From a virus: DNA of 30,002 nucleotides. Numbering within the stretch: the stretch's first letter is position 1; each line of letters begins with the position of its first letter. The DNA lies in IMG/VR virus record IMGVR_UViG_3300025086_000149, positions 1 through 30,002 of that record; one strand, written 5' to 3'. A program made the translations under genes and the position numbers. Positions 15,760 to 24,028 of this stretch are shown here, piece by piece. The notes under the pieces were generated by a model that worked only from the letters and a program-made list of their open reading frames with translations, was not told the origin of the DNA and searched no databases.

Positions 15760-17066
15760 CACAGACCCTCCGCCCAACTCATGACCGTATCGCGGTCGAC
15801 TCCCCATTCTCGCAACGAGTCCTCACCTTTGGCAGTTCCGTCTCGGTTCGAGAACTGCACAAGTCGCTTCAACTGCGTCTTTCGTACAGGGTTCTCTTCA
15901 CGGATGTAAGCCTTCACTGCCTTCGCCTGCATGTCTTTCATACGCAGATGAGGGGTGATGCCGTCCAACAACTTGTGCAAGTCGTCCTTTGCGTAGAACG
16001 ACACGCGGTGCTGACTCCGTTGAGTGTCCGAGTAGACCTTCTGGTCCAGTTGCAGAATGCCGGCTCCAATGTTCTTGTGCAACTGTTCGCAGTGCATGCG
16101 CCCTCGGTCGCCCGTAGCGATGAAGCCAGCGCGCGGCTCACCGCGCTCGGTAATGGTGATGTAACCGTCAGCGTCGAGGAAGCCCGCAGCGTAGGCCCAA
16201 GGGTCCTTCAGAATGAGGCCCTCTCGCGTCATGGAGATGAACTCTCCTCGGCGATGACCCTTGACGATGTTGACTTCCTCACCATACATGTTGAGCAACT
16301 TGGACAAGCGACCGGCCGTGATGCGACTGACGCCCTTCTCGACGAGGTTGCTGGTAATGGCACGAGCCGTCATAGCACCTTTCTCGTCAATCTCAGCCTT
16401 AGCCATCTGCATCCACTTCTGCTGCTCTTTGGTCAAGGAGTCAAACTGGTGCAGCGCTGTGCGCCACATTTTGCGAGCGTCCTGCTTTTGCTGCATAGCG
16501 CCGACCCACGCCTGCCGCTCTTCTTCACCCCAAACGTCAGCGAACTCGTCCAATTTTTCTAACGCATCCTCAGCCGCTTCCCAAACGTTGCAGGCTCGCA
16601 CGAGACTGGACTTACGGGTGTTGCCGAACAAGCGCAGCGAGCGCAAGTCCTTGTTGGACAGCCCCATCTTACGCATGGTATCTGCGTGCGGTCCAGCCCA
16701 GTCGAAGAGGCTCAGCGTCGCTTCGACCTCCGTTCCTTTGAGAGTGCGAATCCCGTGAATCAGTGCATCAATCTCTTCCTTGTCGTCTTTCAACACGCGA
16801 CGCGCTTTACGCAAATCTCGGATAATGGACGACGCACTCTTACCGATGCGGTCCTCGAACCAACCTTCGCCAGTTGGTGAAAAGGGAGCATACTGCGGCG
16901 CTGGTGCGGGCTCTCCTGTGACGATGACGGTCTCAGATGCAATCGACTTGGCGATGTCGCCGTCGACCAGAGGGTGCGCGGTCAAACTGGATGCGATGGT
17001 CGACAAGAGGTCATGGCCCATGTCGATGTGCTGGGTTGGACCCCCTACGCTCAGACTTGGCCACAT
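15759..17066 (-). CDS. Winged-HTH plus LAGLIDADG protein between terminase and portal
   Basis: A 435-residue protein. Residues 1-220 are mainly helical and unrecognised (RDLRKARRVLKDDKEEIDAL; ACNVWEAAEDALEKLDEFAD). Residues about 222-285 look like a winged helix-turn-helix (AITSNLVEKGVSRITAGRLS, then FISMTREGLIL). A single LAGLIDADG motif follows: YAAGFLDADGYITI, residues 292-305, with D300 as the predicted catalytic acid. Downstream residues to about 390 fit the rest of one LAGLIDADG domain, so a homodimer would be needed for cleavage. It could be a homing endonuclease, or a domesticated nuclease working with packaging. GAGGG lies about seven bases before the ATG at 17066, 28 bases after terL; its TGA overlaps the portal ATG. 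It is an intact free-standing gene, not an intein in terL or portal. Confidence 0.72.
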   Translation of the reverse strand: MWPSLSVGGPTQHIDMGHDLLSTIASSLTAHPLVDGDIAKSIASETVIVTGEPAPAPQYAPFSPTGEGWFEDRIGKSASSIIRDLRKARRVLKDDKEEIDALIHGIRTLKGTEVEATLSLFDWAGPHADTMRKMGLSNKDLRSLRLFGNTRKSSLVRACNVWEAAEDALEKLDEFADVWGEEERQAWVGAMQQKQDARKMWRTALHQFDSLTKEQQKWMQMAKAEIDEKGAMTARAITSNLVEKGVSRITAGRLSKLLNMYGEEVNIVKGHRRGEFISMTREGLILKDPWAYAAGFLDADGYITITERGEPRAGFIATGDRGRMHCEQLHKNIGAGILQLDQKVYSDTQRSQHRVSFYAKDDLHKLLDGITPHLRMKDMQAKAVKAYIREENPVRKTQLKRLVQFSNRDGTAKGEDSLREWGVDRDTVMSWAEGL

Positions 17067-17094
17067 GGTGTTCCCTCATTTTGGTGCACTATAG

Positions 17095-18573
17095 TCATAC
17101 CGTGAACCACGCACCCGCAACCCTGCGAGAAGGAGCATCGCCGAACCAGTCGTCAACTCCGTCGAGGTAATCGTCGAGCATCACAATGCTACCCTTGAAC
17201 TCCTTGGTCGCCCAGTTGGCCAGTGCGAGGCTGACGGCCAAGTCGTCGTGCGAGCCCACGGACTCCATGCGCCCGTTCTTCTGCATGCCGAATCGGCTCA
17301 GTTCTGTTTCAAGCGTGCGCGTGAATTCTTTGCTTCGCTCGTCACCCCACGGGGTCTTGATGTGGCCCTGCTCGAAAGCCATGAGCAGCGACATGAACAT
17401 GCTCTCTTTCTTCTGACGCGTCGTCATGAACGTCTTGACGGGAATGTCCTCGCGCATGTCGCGCAACTCTGCCTCGAACATGCGTTGGAAGTTGTTGCCT
17501 TCCAACTCGATGAGGTCGGGCTGGAAGCGGTTGTTGAGCATGATGATGTGACGCTTCTGCGCCGTGCTGTTCAGCCCCTTCTGATGAACGACGTGCACGA
17601 CTTCTTTCCGCTCGCTGCCCGGAGGCATGCGCATGACGGTCATGGCCGTGTAGTCAGCGTTCGAGTCGCTGGCGATGGCGGGGTCCCAGCCGATGAAGTG
17701 CTGACCAAACAAGCCGCTGGCTTCGCCTTCCTCGTCGTATTCGTTCTCTGCTCTGTCCATCAAGAACAGTTCTGAGTCGCGCGCCTTCTCCAGCAGCGTC
17801 ATCGGGAACATGCTCGACATGTCGTGAATCGGCTCACATAGATACTCACGTGCAAACTTGATGGCAGGCATGGACTCCTCACGCTGTTTGAGGGCATCAA
17901 GCGGCCATCGGTTTGGCCAGAGCGGCTCGCCGTTGGGCATAATCGCTGGATAGGTCTCGACGGTGAACGTGTCTTTGTCCTCCAACTCAGCATACAGGTC
18001 ATTGTACGAGAACGGGGTGCCGACCATCATCAGTCGGCCTGTGTGGTGCAGCACAGGGAGCAGAACGGTGTAGAACCAGTCGGCCGCACGCTGCAGTTCA
18101 GAACTGGTCGTGCCCCACAGAATGTCGTCGCAGACGACCACGTCGGGGTGGAACCCACGGGTTGCACCGCCCACGGACTTGGCCATGATACGGCTGCCGT
18201 TGGTGAACTCGAAGTAGGACTTGGCCCACGGCTTGCCCGCAGGCTTCAGGCCCTTGAGGATGTCCGAGGACTCAATGTTGTTGCGGATGAACCGCATGTG
18301 TTCCAGCGTCTGCTCCAGCGAGTGGGAGAAAATCATGACGTGTGTGTTGGGCTTGAACGCCGCCAACCAGAGTGCGTAGGACATGAAGAACACGGACTTG
18401 CCGTGGTCACGGCTCGCTTTCACGCAGTAGTAGCGGTGTTCGTTCAAGCCCTTGAGCCAATCCTCGTGATGGTCGGACAACTCGAACTCCAGAATGTCCG
18501 TGAAGAAGTATGCGAAGGACTTCTTGGACATCTGCGTGTCCATGTCGTGAATGAGGTTGTTGACGTCAGCCAC
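17095..18573 (-). CDS. terL: Terminase large subunit (packaging ATPase and nuclease)
   Basis: A 492-residue TerL, complete in both domains. The ATPase has a Walker A variant (SRDHGKS, residues 54-60), Walker B VVVCDD (145-150) and the coupling motif VGTPFS (184-189). The RNase H-like nuclease has D297 (GWDPAIASDSNADYTAM), E356/E358 (IELEGN) and D443/D444 (SHDDLAVSLALA), the acidic triad positions. It drives DNA into the prohead and cuts the concatemer, working with the small subunit and the portal. The second Walker B residue is Asp rather than the commoner Glu. The start is GTG at 18573, with GGGGTGG about six bases upstream; an overlapping ATG is in another frame. The upstream stop ends two bases before the GTG. 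Confidence 0.93.
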   Translation of the reverse strand: MADVNNLIHDMDTQMSKKSFAYFFTDILEFELSDHHEDWLKGLNEHRYYCVKASRDHGKSVFFMSYALWLAAFKPNTHVMIFSHSLEQTLEHMRFIRNNIESSDILKGLKPAGKPWAKSYFEFTNGSRIMAKSVGGATRGFHPDVVVCDDILWGTTSSELQRAADWFYTVLLPVLHHTGRLMMVGTPFSYNDLYAELEDKDTFTVETYPAIMPNGEPLWPNRWPLDALKQREESMPAIKFAREYLCEPIHDMSSMFPMTLLEKARDSELFLMDRAENEYDEEGEASGLFGQHFIGWDPAIASDSNADYTAMTVMRMPPGSERKEVVHVVHQKGLNSTAQKRHIIMLNNRFQPDLIELEGNNFQRMFEAELRDMREDIPVKTFMTTRQKKESMFMSLLMAFEQGHIKTPWGDERSKEFTRTLETELSRFGMQKNGRMESVGSHDDLAVSLALANWATKEFKGSIVMLDDYLDGVDDWFGDAPSRRVAGAWFTV

Positions 18574-18574
18574 A

Positions 18575-19660
18575 TCAATCCACCCCTACGAGCCTACTCT
18601 GAGGATTCTGCTGCGCCCGCGCTTCACGAAATTTCTCCTCCTCTTTTCGACGCTGTTCGCTCTGGCTCATCCCACTGAATGCGCGCGTCTGCAAGTCACT
18701 GATGCCTTGCCCCTCCTCACCCATTGGTTGAGAAGGCCTCACAGCAACATCACCGGGCTCGTTCTCAGTTTGCATGTTGAATCCAGTTGCATCCGTCACA
18801 CCTTGTCCTACACGGTCGGCTGTTTCGTTGCCACTGGCCACGCTACCGGGAGGAGCAGGAAGTGGGGGTAGTTGAACAGCAACTTCCTCTCCTCTTGCAT
18901 TGGTAGGCCCTTGCCTCGCGGCCATGGCTGCAGCGGTTCGATGCTCCAAGTCGTCAATGCCCATTCCTCCCACCATATTACCGAAGTTGCGAGCCACTTG
19001 CGCATAACGCGCATCTTCTGCACCGAACTCATCACCACGAGCCGCTGCACGCGCCTGTCTGAAACGTGCTCCTTCACGGCTCATTTGCGCTGCATCTGCT
19101 ACGTTTTGTTGAGCCTGTTGACGGACTCCAACATTCGCCTCATTCGCGCGCCGAAGAGCCTCTTGCCGTTCAAACGCACGGCGGCGATTGTACGCGCCCG
19201 GATTCATCACACCCGCCGCAGCCCGACCTGCGAATCGACGTACTTTACCCGAGTCATCGTTTTCAAGCATAGCGAAACTACCGAGGTTACGCCCTTCCTG
19301 ATACGGCTGCTCAAGTTCAGCCGCTCTCTCAGTAGCCCTGTCCAAGCGACGCTGTTCACGAAGGTCAGCACGGGCTTGCCCAGTGCGCGTAGTGAGTCCT
19401 CGACCAATTCCGCGACCAAGTGCAGAGCCCTGAGCACCACCCGAAATGGCGCTTTGGACCAGCCCACCGAGACTACGGTGCTGGCCGGTCAGCGCACCCG
19501 CTGCACCAGCGAGCATGCCAAGTCCACCGAGCGCACGCTGCCCACGAGTGACGCCGACAGCGCCTCGTCCCCGACCGCCGCCACCACCGGTAACCAGAAT
19601 TGGCGCACCGGTGACGGGGTACTGGACACCTACCGCTTTGCGAACAGCGACCTTGTCCAT
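18575..19660 (-). CDS. Gly/Ala/Arg-rich probable virion protein (361 aa)
   Basis: It begins MDKVAVRKAVGVQYPVTGAP. The N-terminal third is Gly/Ala rich (VTGGGGGRGRGAVGVTRGQR; MLAGAAGALTGQ) and the middle is a basic, helical Arg/Ala/Gln/Glu region (QRRLDRATERAAELE; RQQAQQNVADAAQMSREGAR). The C-terminus is low-complexity and acidic. A gene near the right end (27384-28388) has similar Gly/Ala/Arg composition. The ATG at 19660 shares its A with the upstream TGA (TGATG) and follows GAGGTGA by about six bases. The function is unknown; composition and location before terL suggest a minor head or DNA-associated virion protein. Confidence 0.62.
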   Translation of the reverse strand: MDKVAVRKAVGVQYPVTGAPILVTGGGGGRGRGAVGVTRGQRALGGLGMLAGAAGALTGQHRSLGGLVQSAISGGAQGSALGRGIGRGLTTRTGQARADLREQRRLDRATERAAELEQPYQEGRNLGSFAMLENDDSGKVRRFAGRAAAGVMNPGAYNRRRAFERQEALRRANEANVGVRQQAQQNVADAAQMSREGARFRQARAAARGDEFGAEDARYAQVARNFGNMVGGMGIDDLEHRTAAAMAARQGPTNARGEEVAVQLPPLPAPPGSVASGNETADRVGQGVTDATGFNMQTENEPGDVAVRPSQPMGEEGQGISDLQTRAFSGMSQSEQRRKEEEKFREARAQQNPQSRLVGVD

Positions 19661-21621
19661 CACCACTCACCTCGCAAGAAGCCGTCGAAGTAGCCCATCT
19701 TCTTCCTCAACAGGTCGAGGTCGGAGGCCACATCATTTGAGCGTTGCACCAACGAGCCAGTGCCGATGTCGAAGAAGGTCTGGTCACGCGGAGTGCCGCG
19801 GAATTGCTGATACTGCTCCTCCAAAGCAGTGGCCGGGCGCATCGGATAAGGTGCGATTTGAGGAGCAGGAGCCACGCGGGGCTGAGGTACAGGCGCAGCA
19901 GGTGGAAGAGCCTGAGCCGTGGGAAGTTGAGGTGATGCGGGTGCGCCTCTTCCCTGCAAGAAATCGCCACGGAGTTCGGATAGAGGGCGTCTGATACCCA
20001 CCTGCCCTTCAGATGCTTTCTCGGGAAGAGGTTGCGAAGGCTCCTTTCGGCCAATGGGCTCCACCTCGTTTGGAAAGTGCATTCTGTCCTCCCATACCAC
20101 AGGCGCCTTTGAGTCGCCAAACGCAATGCGCCCGTGCGATTGGATGCCCTGTGTCGGGATGCTGCCCAAGGAAAATGATTCATGACCCGTGCGACCAAGC
20201 ATGGCGTCGATGATGGACTCCGCTTTTTCGCGGAAACCGTCATGGTCCTCGTGCGGCCCAAAGCGCGTTCCCGCAGAAATGTCGGCTTCACGCACGCGTC
20301 GCATGACTTCGACCTTGGCCTCGTCTTCGGACATGCCTTGGTCCATCAACTTCGCAGCCACGTGGCTCATGTGCGCCGCAATGTCTGCCGCGTGCTTGTT
20401 CGCTTTACGACCAAAGTCGCTGCTCGCATCTTGCACAGCCGCTGCAGCGTGTTCAGCGTGAATGCCGAACGACTCTTCGTTGTGGTCGGAGCCAATAGCC
20501 TGAAGCAACTGCTGCGTCAACTTCTTCGTTGCACCGTCGCCGCTGGGCACGCCAACACGGTGACCCCCACTTTGGAACAGCATGCGCATGACGCGGGTGC
20601 TGGCCAACTTCTGCAACTCTTCGTCGCTCATATCGTCAGCAACGCCCATGCCACGGATGCCGCTGGCGATGCGTTCCGGCAACGTCGTGCCGTCCTTGCT
20701 CTTGCGGCCACCAACCCGAGCCGTGGTGGGATGATAGTACACGTCAGGAAGCAACTTGGCCATCTGGTGCGCGTGCACTTCTGGATGCGAGCGCTGTTCT
20801 GCGCGGGCTTGCTTCAATTCTTCACTCAGGTAGTGGGGTGGAAGCGTACCAGTACGCTCGTAGGCTCTGTAATCTCTTGGACCGACGCTCTTCACCAATC
20901 CACCAGACAACGTGCCGGGCTTGAGCGCACTGTGCTGTGCCCAGTATTCCGAGTTGACTTCCTGCGGATTCTTTCCATCCGCAATGAGGCGGTCGGCCAG
21001 TTGCTTGCCAATGTAGACCAGTCCACCGTCAATCCAGTTCCCTGTCTGACCGCCAGCCATGTTCCCCTGATTCATCGAATAGGTGATGAGATGGCGCTTG
21101 CCGGACGCCTCGTCAATGCGTTGAGAGCGAGACTGGCGGGCGTGAACGGGCAGGTTCTTGTCGTGGTACGGTCCGACGTGCACCTTTCGCCACTGCGGAC
21201 TGTCGGCCGGAGGCAGGTAGTGGTTGCTCTGGTCTTTTCCGTGCGTGTCGTCGTGTATGGCGTTATAGTCATCAATGGCACCGTTTGCCATCTCAAGCGC
21301 CCGTTCAGGAGTGTAGCCGAAGATGTCCTGTAATTGACCCAACATGTAGTCCATTGGGTGCATGCCGCCGGGGAGCAATTCACCGGTTTCGGGATGGTGG
21401 TTCCACGGAGGGTGGTCTGGGACGTTTGGGTCAGGGTTGACGGCGCTCTCTGGCGCCCAAGGTGGGTGAGGTACGGGCTCACCATTCGGTCCTCGAAGGT
21501 AAAGCAGACCAGCACTCTTCAGAAGCGGGGTGCCCCGCATCACGTCGAGAAAGTGGTTGGTGCCAAAGAAGGGGACCTGCTTGCGAAGGTACGACGTCGC
21601 GGGCAAATGCACCTTGAACAT
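19660..21621 (-). CDS. Large hypothetical virion-type protein (653 aa)
   Basis: A hydrophilic protein rich in His, Pro and Gly, starting MFKVHLPATSYLRKQVPFFG. Recognisable stretches are IFGYTPERALEMANGAIDDY; a region with TYSMNQGNMAGGQTGNWIDG; helices around EEAKVE-type segments (MSEDEAKVEVMRRVREADIS); and a Pro/Ala/Gln-rich linker (PTAQALPPAAPVPQPRVAPA) before a helical C-terminus. No enzymatic motif is recognised. In His and Gly content and polar style it resembles the 1915-residue protein, though I could not align them by eye. It starts with ATG overlapping the upstream TGA as TGATG and ends in the same way, so it is translated between two coupled neighbours. It is probably an internal or minor capsid protein. 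Confidence 0.6.
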   Translation of the reverse strand: MFKVHLPATSYLRKQVPFFGTNHFLDVMRGTPLLKSAGLLYLRGPNGEPVPHPPWAPESAVNPDPNVPDHPPWNHHPETGELLPGGMHPMDYMLGQLQDIFGYTPERALEMANGAIDDYNAIHDDTHGKDQSNHYLPPADSPQWRKVHVGPYHDKNLPVHARQSRSQRIDEASGKRHLITYSMNQGNMAGGQTGNWIDGGLVYIGKQLADRLIADGKNPQEVNSEYWAQHSALKPGTLSGGLVKSVGPRDYRAYERTGTLPPHYLSEELKQARAEQRSHPEVHAHQMAKLLPDVYYHPTTARVGGRKSKDGTTLPERIASGIRGMGVADDMSDEELQKLASTRVMRMLFQSGGHRVGVPSGDGATKKLTQQLLQAIGSDHNEESFGIHAEHAAAAVQDASSDFGRKANKHAADIAAHMSHVAAKLMDQGMSEDEAKVEVMRRVREADISAGTRFGPHEDHDGFREKAESIIDAMLGRTGHESFSLGSIPTQGIQSHGRIAFGDSKAPVVWEDRMHFPNEVEPIGRKEPSQPLPEKASEGQVGIRRPLSELRGDFLQGRGAPASPQLPTAQALPPAAPVPQPRVAPAPQIAPYPMRPATALEEQYQQFRGTPRDQTFFDIGTGSLVQRSNDVASDLDLLRKKMGYFDGFLRGEW

Positions 21622-22754
21622 CAGCCAACCCTCCCGCTTCCGCGGGCAACGAACATCGTGGACGGTGCGCCCCAGTTCTTGGGGTCATCTTCCAGATTCT
21701 CAGTCCCACCCTCAGGTTTGGTCGTGCTGTCTTGCCCTTCACGGTGACCCGCTTCGCGGTTGTTCCCCGGCCCTCCAGACACTGCCGCTTTGAGGCGACG
21801 CTCTTGTCGCTCAGCAGCCTCCTTCAATTGACGGAGGAGGCGGCGAATTTGAGTGAAGCGAAGGTAATCCTGCATCTTCTGCAAGTCTTCGATGTCCTCT
21901 TTGATGAGGTCGAGTGACTTTCCAAAGTTGCGACCCATTTCGCGCACGGTGGTTGGCTCTCTGAGTTTGAGACCCTGTCCGCTCGCAACCTTTGGTGAGC
22001 GCGGAGAATATGACGTCTCAGGGCCGAAACCATGACCGGCAGGATTGACGGGGATGTTACCCATCAACTTACGACGAGCCTGTGTGGCCATCTGATGACC
22101 ATACTTCTGAGGAAACATACGAAGCGGCTGCTTGGTGTCGATGCCAAGATGCGTGCGATGCACACTGAGTGGAGCGCGGTCAAGGCCCCGCTTCTTGCTT
22201 CCACCCATCGCACGGGACTGTTGCTTTGCACGACGACTGGTGGCCGTCTCAATTTGAGCCCCACCGGGCTGCGTCTCAAACTGAGTCTGCCTCCAGTTCT
22301 TCGGACGAGCCTTGCCCGCATCATCGAGTCGGGACTTCATCAGCGTAGACCACGCATCTGCCATCGGCTCACCCGTCGCCAACATGCCGCCGGGGGCAGG
22401 CATGGTGCCGGTCGCATTGCCAATGCTGAGGTTGCCCATGTCGGGCATGCCCGTCATGGCGCCAAACTGCTGACCTTCACTGAACTGGTCATCCATCATT
22501 GGAGGCTCTTCTTCCTCCTCAGGCATCATAGGAGGCATCTGTGGCTCGGGCTTGGGAATGGACAACTGAAGGTGAGGAAGGTCGTCAGCCGACGTAGACT
22601 GCTCCTTATCCTTCATCTTCTGGTCGCGGACCTGCTCCATGACCTCGGGGTCACCGATGCCGTGGTCGTAGCCACCGTCATCTTTGGAGTAGCCAAGATT
22701 GGACTCGCTACGAGGACTGTACATCCGCGTATCAGAACCGGTCGTCATTGGCAT
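21621..22754 (-). CDS. Low-complexity Met/Pro/Glu-rich protein (377 aa)
   Basis: It begins MPMTTGSDTRMYSPRSESNL. Residues about 65-150 are disordered in appearance and rich in Pro, Met, Glu and Gly (PEPQMPPMMPEEEEEPPMMD). The middle is basic (TATSRRAKQQSRAMGGSKKR). Residues about 280-330 form a long helix or coiled coil (GKSLDLIKEDIEDLQKMQDY; LLRQLKEAAERQERRLKAAV). It ends in a polar tail. The ATG at 22754 has GAGGTGA fused to the previous stop, six bases upstream; a second ATG two codons on is possible. It may be a scaffold-like or minor head protein. No family is recognised. Confidence 0.6.
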   Translation of the reverse strand: MPMTTGSDTRMYSPRSESNLGYSKDDGGYDHGIGDPEVMEQVRDQKMKDKEQSTSADDLPHLQLSIPKPEPQMPPMMPEEEEEPPMMDDQFSEGQQFGAMTGMPDMGNLSIGNATGTMPAPGGMLATGEPMADAWSTLMKSRLDDAGKARPKNWRQTQFETQPGGAQIETATSRRAKQQSRAMGGSKKRGLDRAPLSVHRTHLGIDTKQPLRMFPQKYGHQMATQARRKLMGNIPVNPAGHGFGPETSYSPRSPKVASGQGLKLREPTTVREMGRNFGKSLDLIKEDIEDLQKMQDYLRFTQIRRLLRQLKEAAERQERRLKAAVSGGPGNNREAGHREGQDSTTKPEGGTENLEDDPKNWGAPSTMFVARGSGRVG

Positions 22755-22765
22755 CTCATTTCACC

Positions 22766-23467
22766 TCACAACATTTCGAGGATGTCGGCGTTCACGTCTT
22801 CGTCCCCGCTGGCCATCAGACTGGCTTTGACGCGCTTCCACACGTCCGGGCTCTCCTTACCCAGTTCCACCTTCAACACATTGATGGTATTATTGGCGAC
22901 ATTTGTCGTCGGCTCAGCCCACTTCTCTTGATACATGCTCAAGTCCTTCAGCGTCTCTCGGACCTCTTTGTGCAAGCGTACCATGTCGCCGATGACGCCG
23001 TCATCATGAACACTACTTTCCTGCATGAATTGGGACAACTTACCGTTGAGGCTCTGAACGTTCTCACGTAGAATGTTGATTTCTTGACCCGCGTTGATGG
23101 CCACAATGGCCGCAGAACTCTGCTTGACGAGTGGCTGAAAGTGCTGTTTCATGTGGCGATAGACCGCTTCTTCGCTGCACTCCAGTTCAGCCGCGATGTC
23201 CTCCGTCGTCCGCTCACCTTCAAAGTACGCGACTTCCAACATGCGCCGGTCATCATCTGTGCACACAGCGCACGAGTGATTTGCACCAACGTGGTAGTCG
23301 CCCACGTGATTGCGCATATGTCGCTCAGCCGTATTGGCTCGCCAACCCATGTCTTTGTCCATCACGCGAACGTCTGCGACGCCATCAATGATGTTCTGTT
23401 CCAACTCTTCACGGTCTCCGTGTTGGCAAAACGGGCAGGACCGCTTGTTCTGCCGCCCAGCCCCCAT
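22766..23467 (-). CDS. Tandem zinc/HTH protein, candidate terminase small subunit
   Basis: A 233-residue protein made of two similar modules. Module 1 has CPFC (residues 11-14), DREELE, and ERHMRNH; module 2 has CAVC, DRRMLE, an HTH-like ERTTEDIAAELECSEEAVYR, and YRHMKQH. The shared pattern is C-x2-C, D-R-x2-L-E, G, and R-H-M-[RK]-x-H, giving four possible zinc ligands around each HTH. C-terminal helices (INILRENVQSLNGKLSQFMQ, LHKEVRETLKDLSMYQEKW) could oligomerise. A DNA-binding HTH plus an oligomerising tail, upstream of terL, fits a terminase small subunit, but it lies more than 4 kb from terL, so a transcription regulator remains possible. The ATG is at 23467. Its TGA is fused to the next gene's ribosome-binding site. 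Confidence 0.65.
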   Translation of the reverse strand: MGAGRQNKRSCPFCQHGDREELEQNIIDGVADVRVMDKDMGWRANTAERHMRNHVGDYHVGANHSCAVCTDDDRRMLEVAYFEGERTTEDIAAELECSEEAVYRHMKQHFQPLVKQSSAAIVAINAGQEINILRENVQSLNGKLSQFMQESSVHDDGVIGDMVRLHKEVRETLKDLSMYQEKWAEPTTNVANNTINVLKVELGKESPDVWKRVKASLMASGDEDVNADILEML

Positions 23468-23528
23468 GCGTTAGGCCACGACCTTGGCCATCATAACGGT
23501 TTTCAAGGCAAGTGCCCTCGGTTTGACG

Positions 23529-23810
23529 ATGCGTCTACCCCGCGCTCAGCCTCGAATCCGAGGTGTTCCGGTGTCCATTGAAACCGCCAGAAGCCTGAGC
23601 AAGGCTGCGCGAGACGTGTTGCTGCGGCGACGTGTACCCGAAATGGTGCAAACTCAGCGCCTTGAAAAGTGCCGCTCATGCACCAGTTGGGATGCTGTCT
23701 ACAGTCGATGCACAGAGTGCGGCTGCCAGATGCGCGTCAAAGCCGCTCTATCGTCAAGCGAATGCCCGCTCAAGAAGTGGGGACCTCATATCTCGGAAAT
23801 CCGAGAGTAG
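23529..23810 (+). CDS. Small zinc-ribbon protein, the only plus-strand gene
   Basis: A 93-residue protein with N-terminal basic residues and Cys positions C48-x2-C51-x9-C61-x2-C64-x1-C66, then C79 (LEKCRSCTSWDAVYSRCTEC, GCQMRVK, CPLKKW). The order R-x3-C-x2-C, C-x2-C-G-C-x-M-x-x-K and C-P-x-x-K-W is a recurrent small zinc protein of tailed phages and marine viruses, so the coding strand is clear even though all neighbours run the other way. I chose the ATG at 23529; an in-frame TTG at 23484 would add 15 residues. The ribosome-binding site is weak for either. The 3' end overlaps the end of the convergent two-TM gene by 25 bases. Its function is unknown. Confidence 0.7.
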   Translation: MRLPRAQPRIRGVPVSIETARSLSKAARDVLLRRRVPEMVQTQRLEKCRSCTSWDAVYSRCTECGCQMRVKAALSSSECPLKKWGPHISEIRE

Positions 23811-24028
23811 ATGCCGCCGAGCATGAAGAACGCGCCAAAGAGACCTGCCACCAGATAAGCCATGGTGTCGCTGTCTAATTGACCCGAGGCCAGAAGTAGA
23901 ATGGCTCCGAGTGCCACGATGATGGAAAGCAGTTGCACCATCACCATGTCGATGATGACGCTCTTCATAGGTGCAAAAATCTCCATGGTCGTCGAAGCAA
24001 AGCCGTACATTGAATCCTGAATCATCAT
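23786..24028 (-). CDS. Two-TM mini membrane protein
   Basis: An 80-residue protein with two hydrophobic helices, at about residues 23-48 (SVIIDMVMVQLLSIIVALGA and following) and 55-75 (MAYLVAGLFGAFFMLGGIYS), and a short polar loop with a Asp/Ser cluster. The ATG overlaps the upstream TGA as ATGA. The size and two-helix topology match small holins, but no lysis enzyme is seen in the window, so a holin call would be a guess. It belongs to a cluster with other membrane genes and the GTPase. Confidence 0.65.
   Translation of the reverse strand: MMIQDSMYGFASTTMEIFAPMKSVIIDMVMVQLLSIIVALGAILLLASGQLDSDTMAYLVAGLFGAFFMLGGIYSRISEI

Noticed and set aside
15022-15909. 295-codon plus-strand open frame across the portal 5' end
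   Set aside because: It is opposite the portal's zinc ribbons and the end of the LAGLIDADG gene. Its product has no recognisable feature.
15759-17066. LAGLIDADG domain as an intein in terminase or portal
   Set aside because: TerL and portal are each complete without it, it has its own start and ribosome site, and no intein splice-site blocks are visible.
20182-21333. 383-codon plus-strand open frame
   Set aside because: It is antisense to the 653-residue gene, which is coupled by TGATG overlaps to both neighbours. No initiation signal or family resemblance is seen on the plus strand.
23786-24028. Two-TM protein as a holin
   Set aside because: Size and topology fit, but no endolysin or spanin lies nearby and the host may be archaeal, so the label would be a guess.
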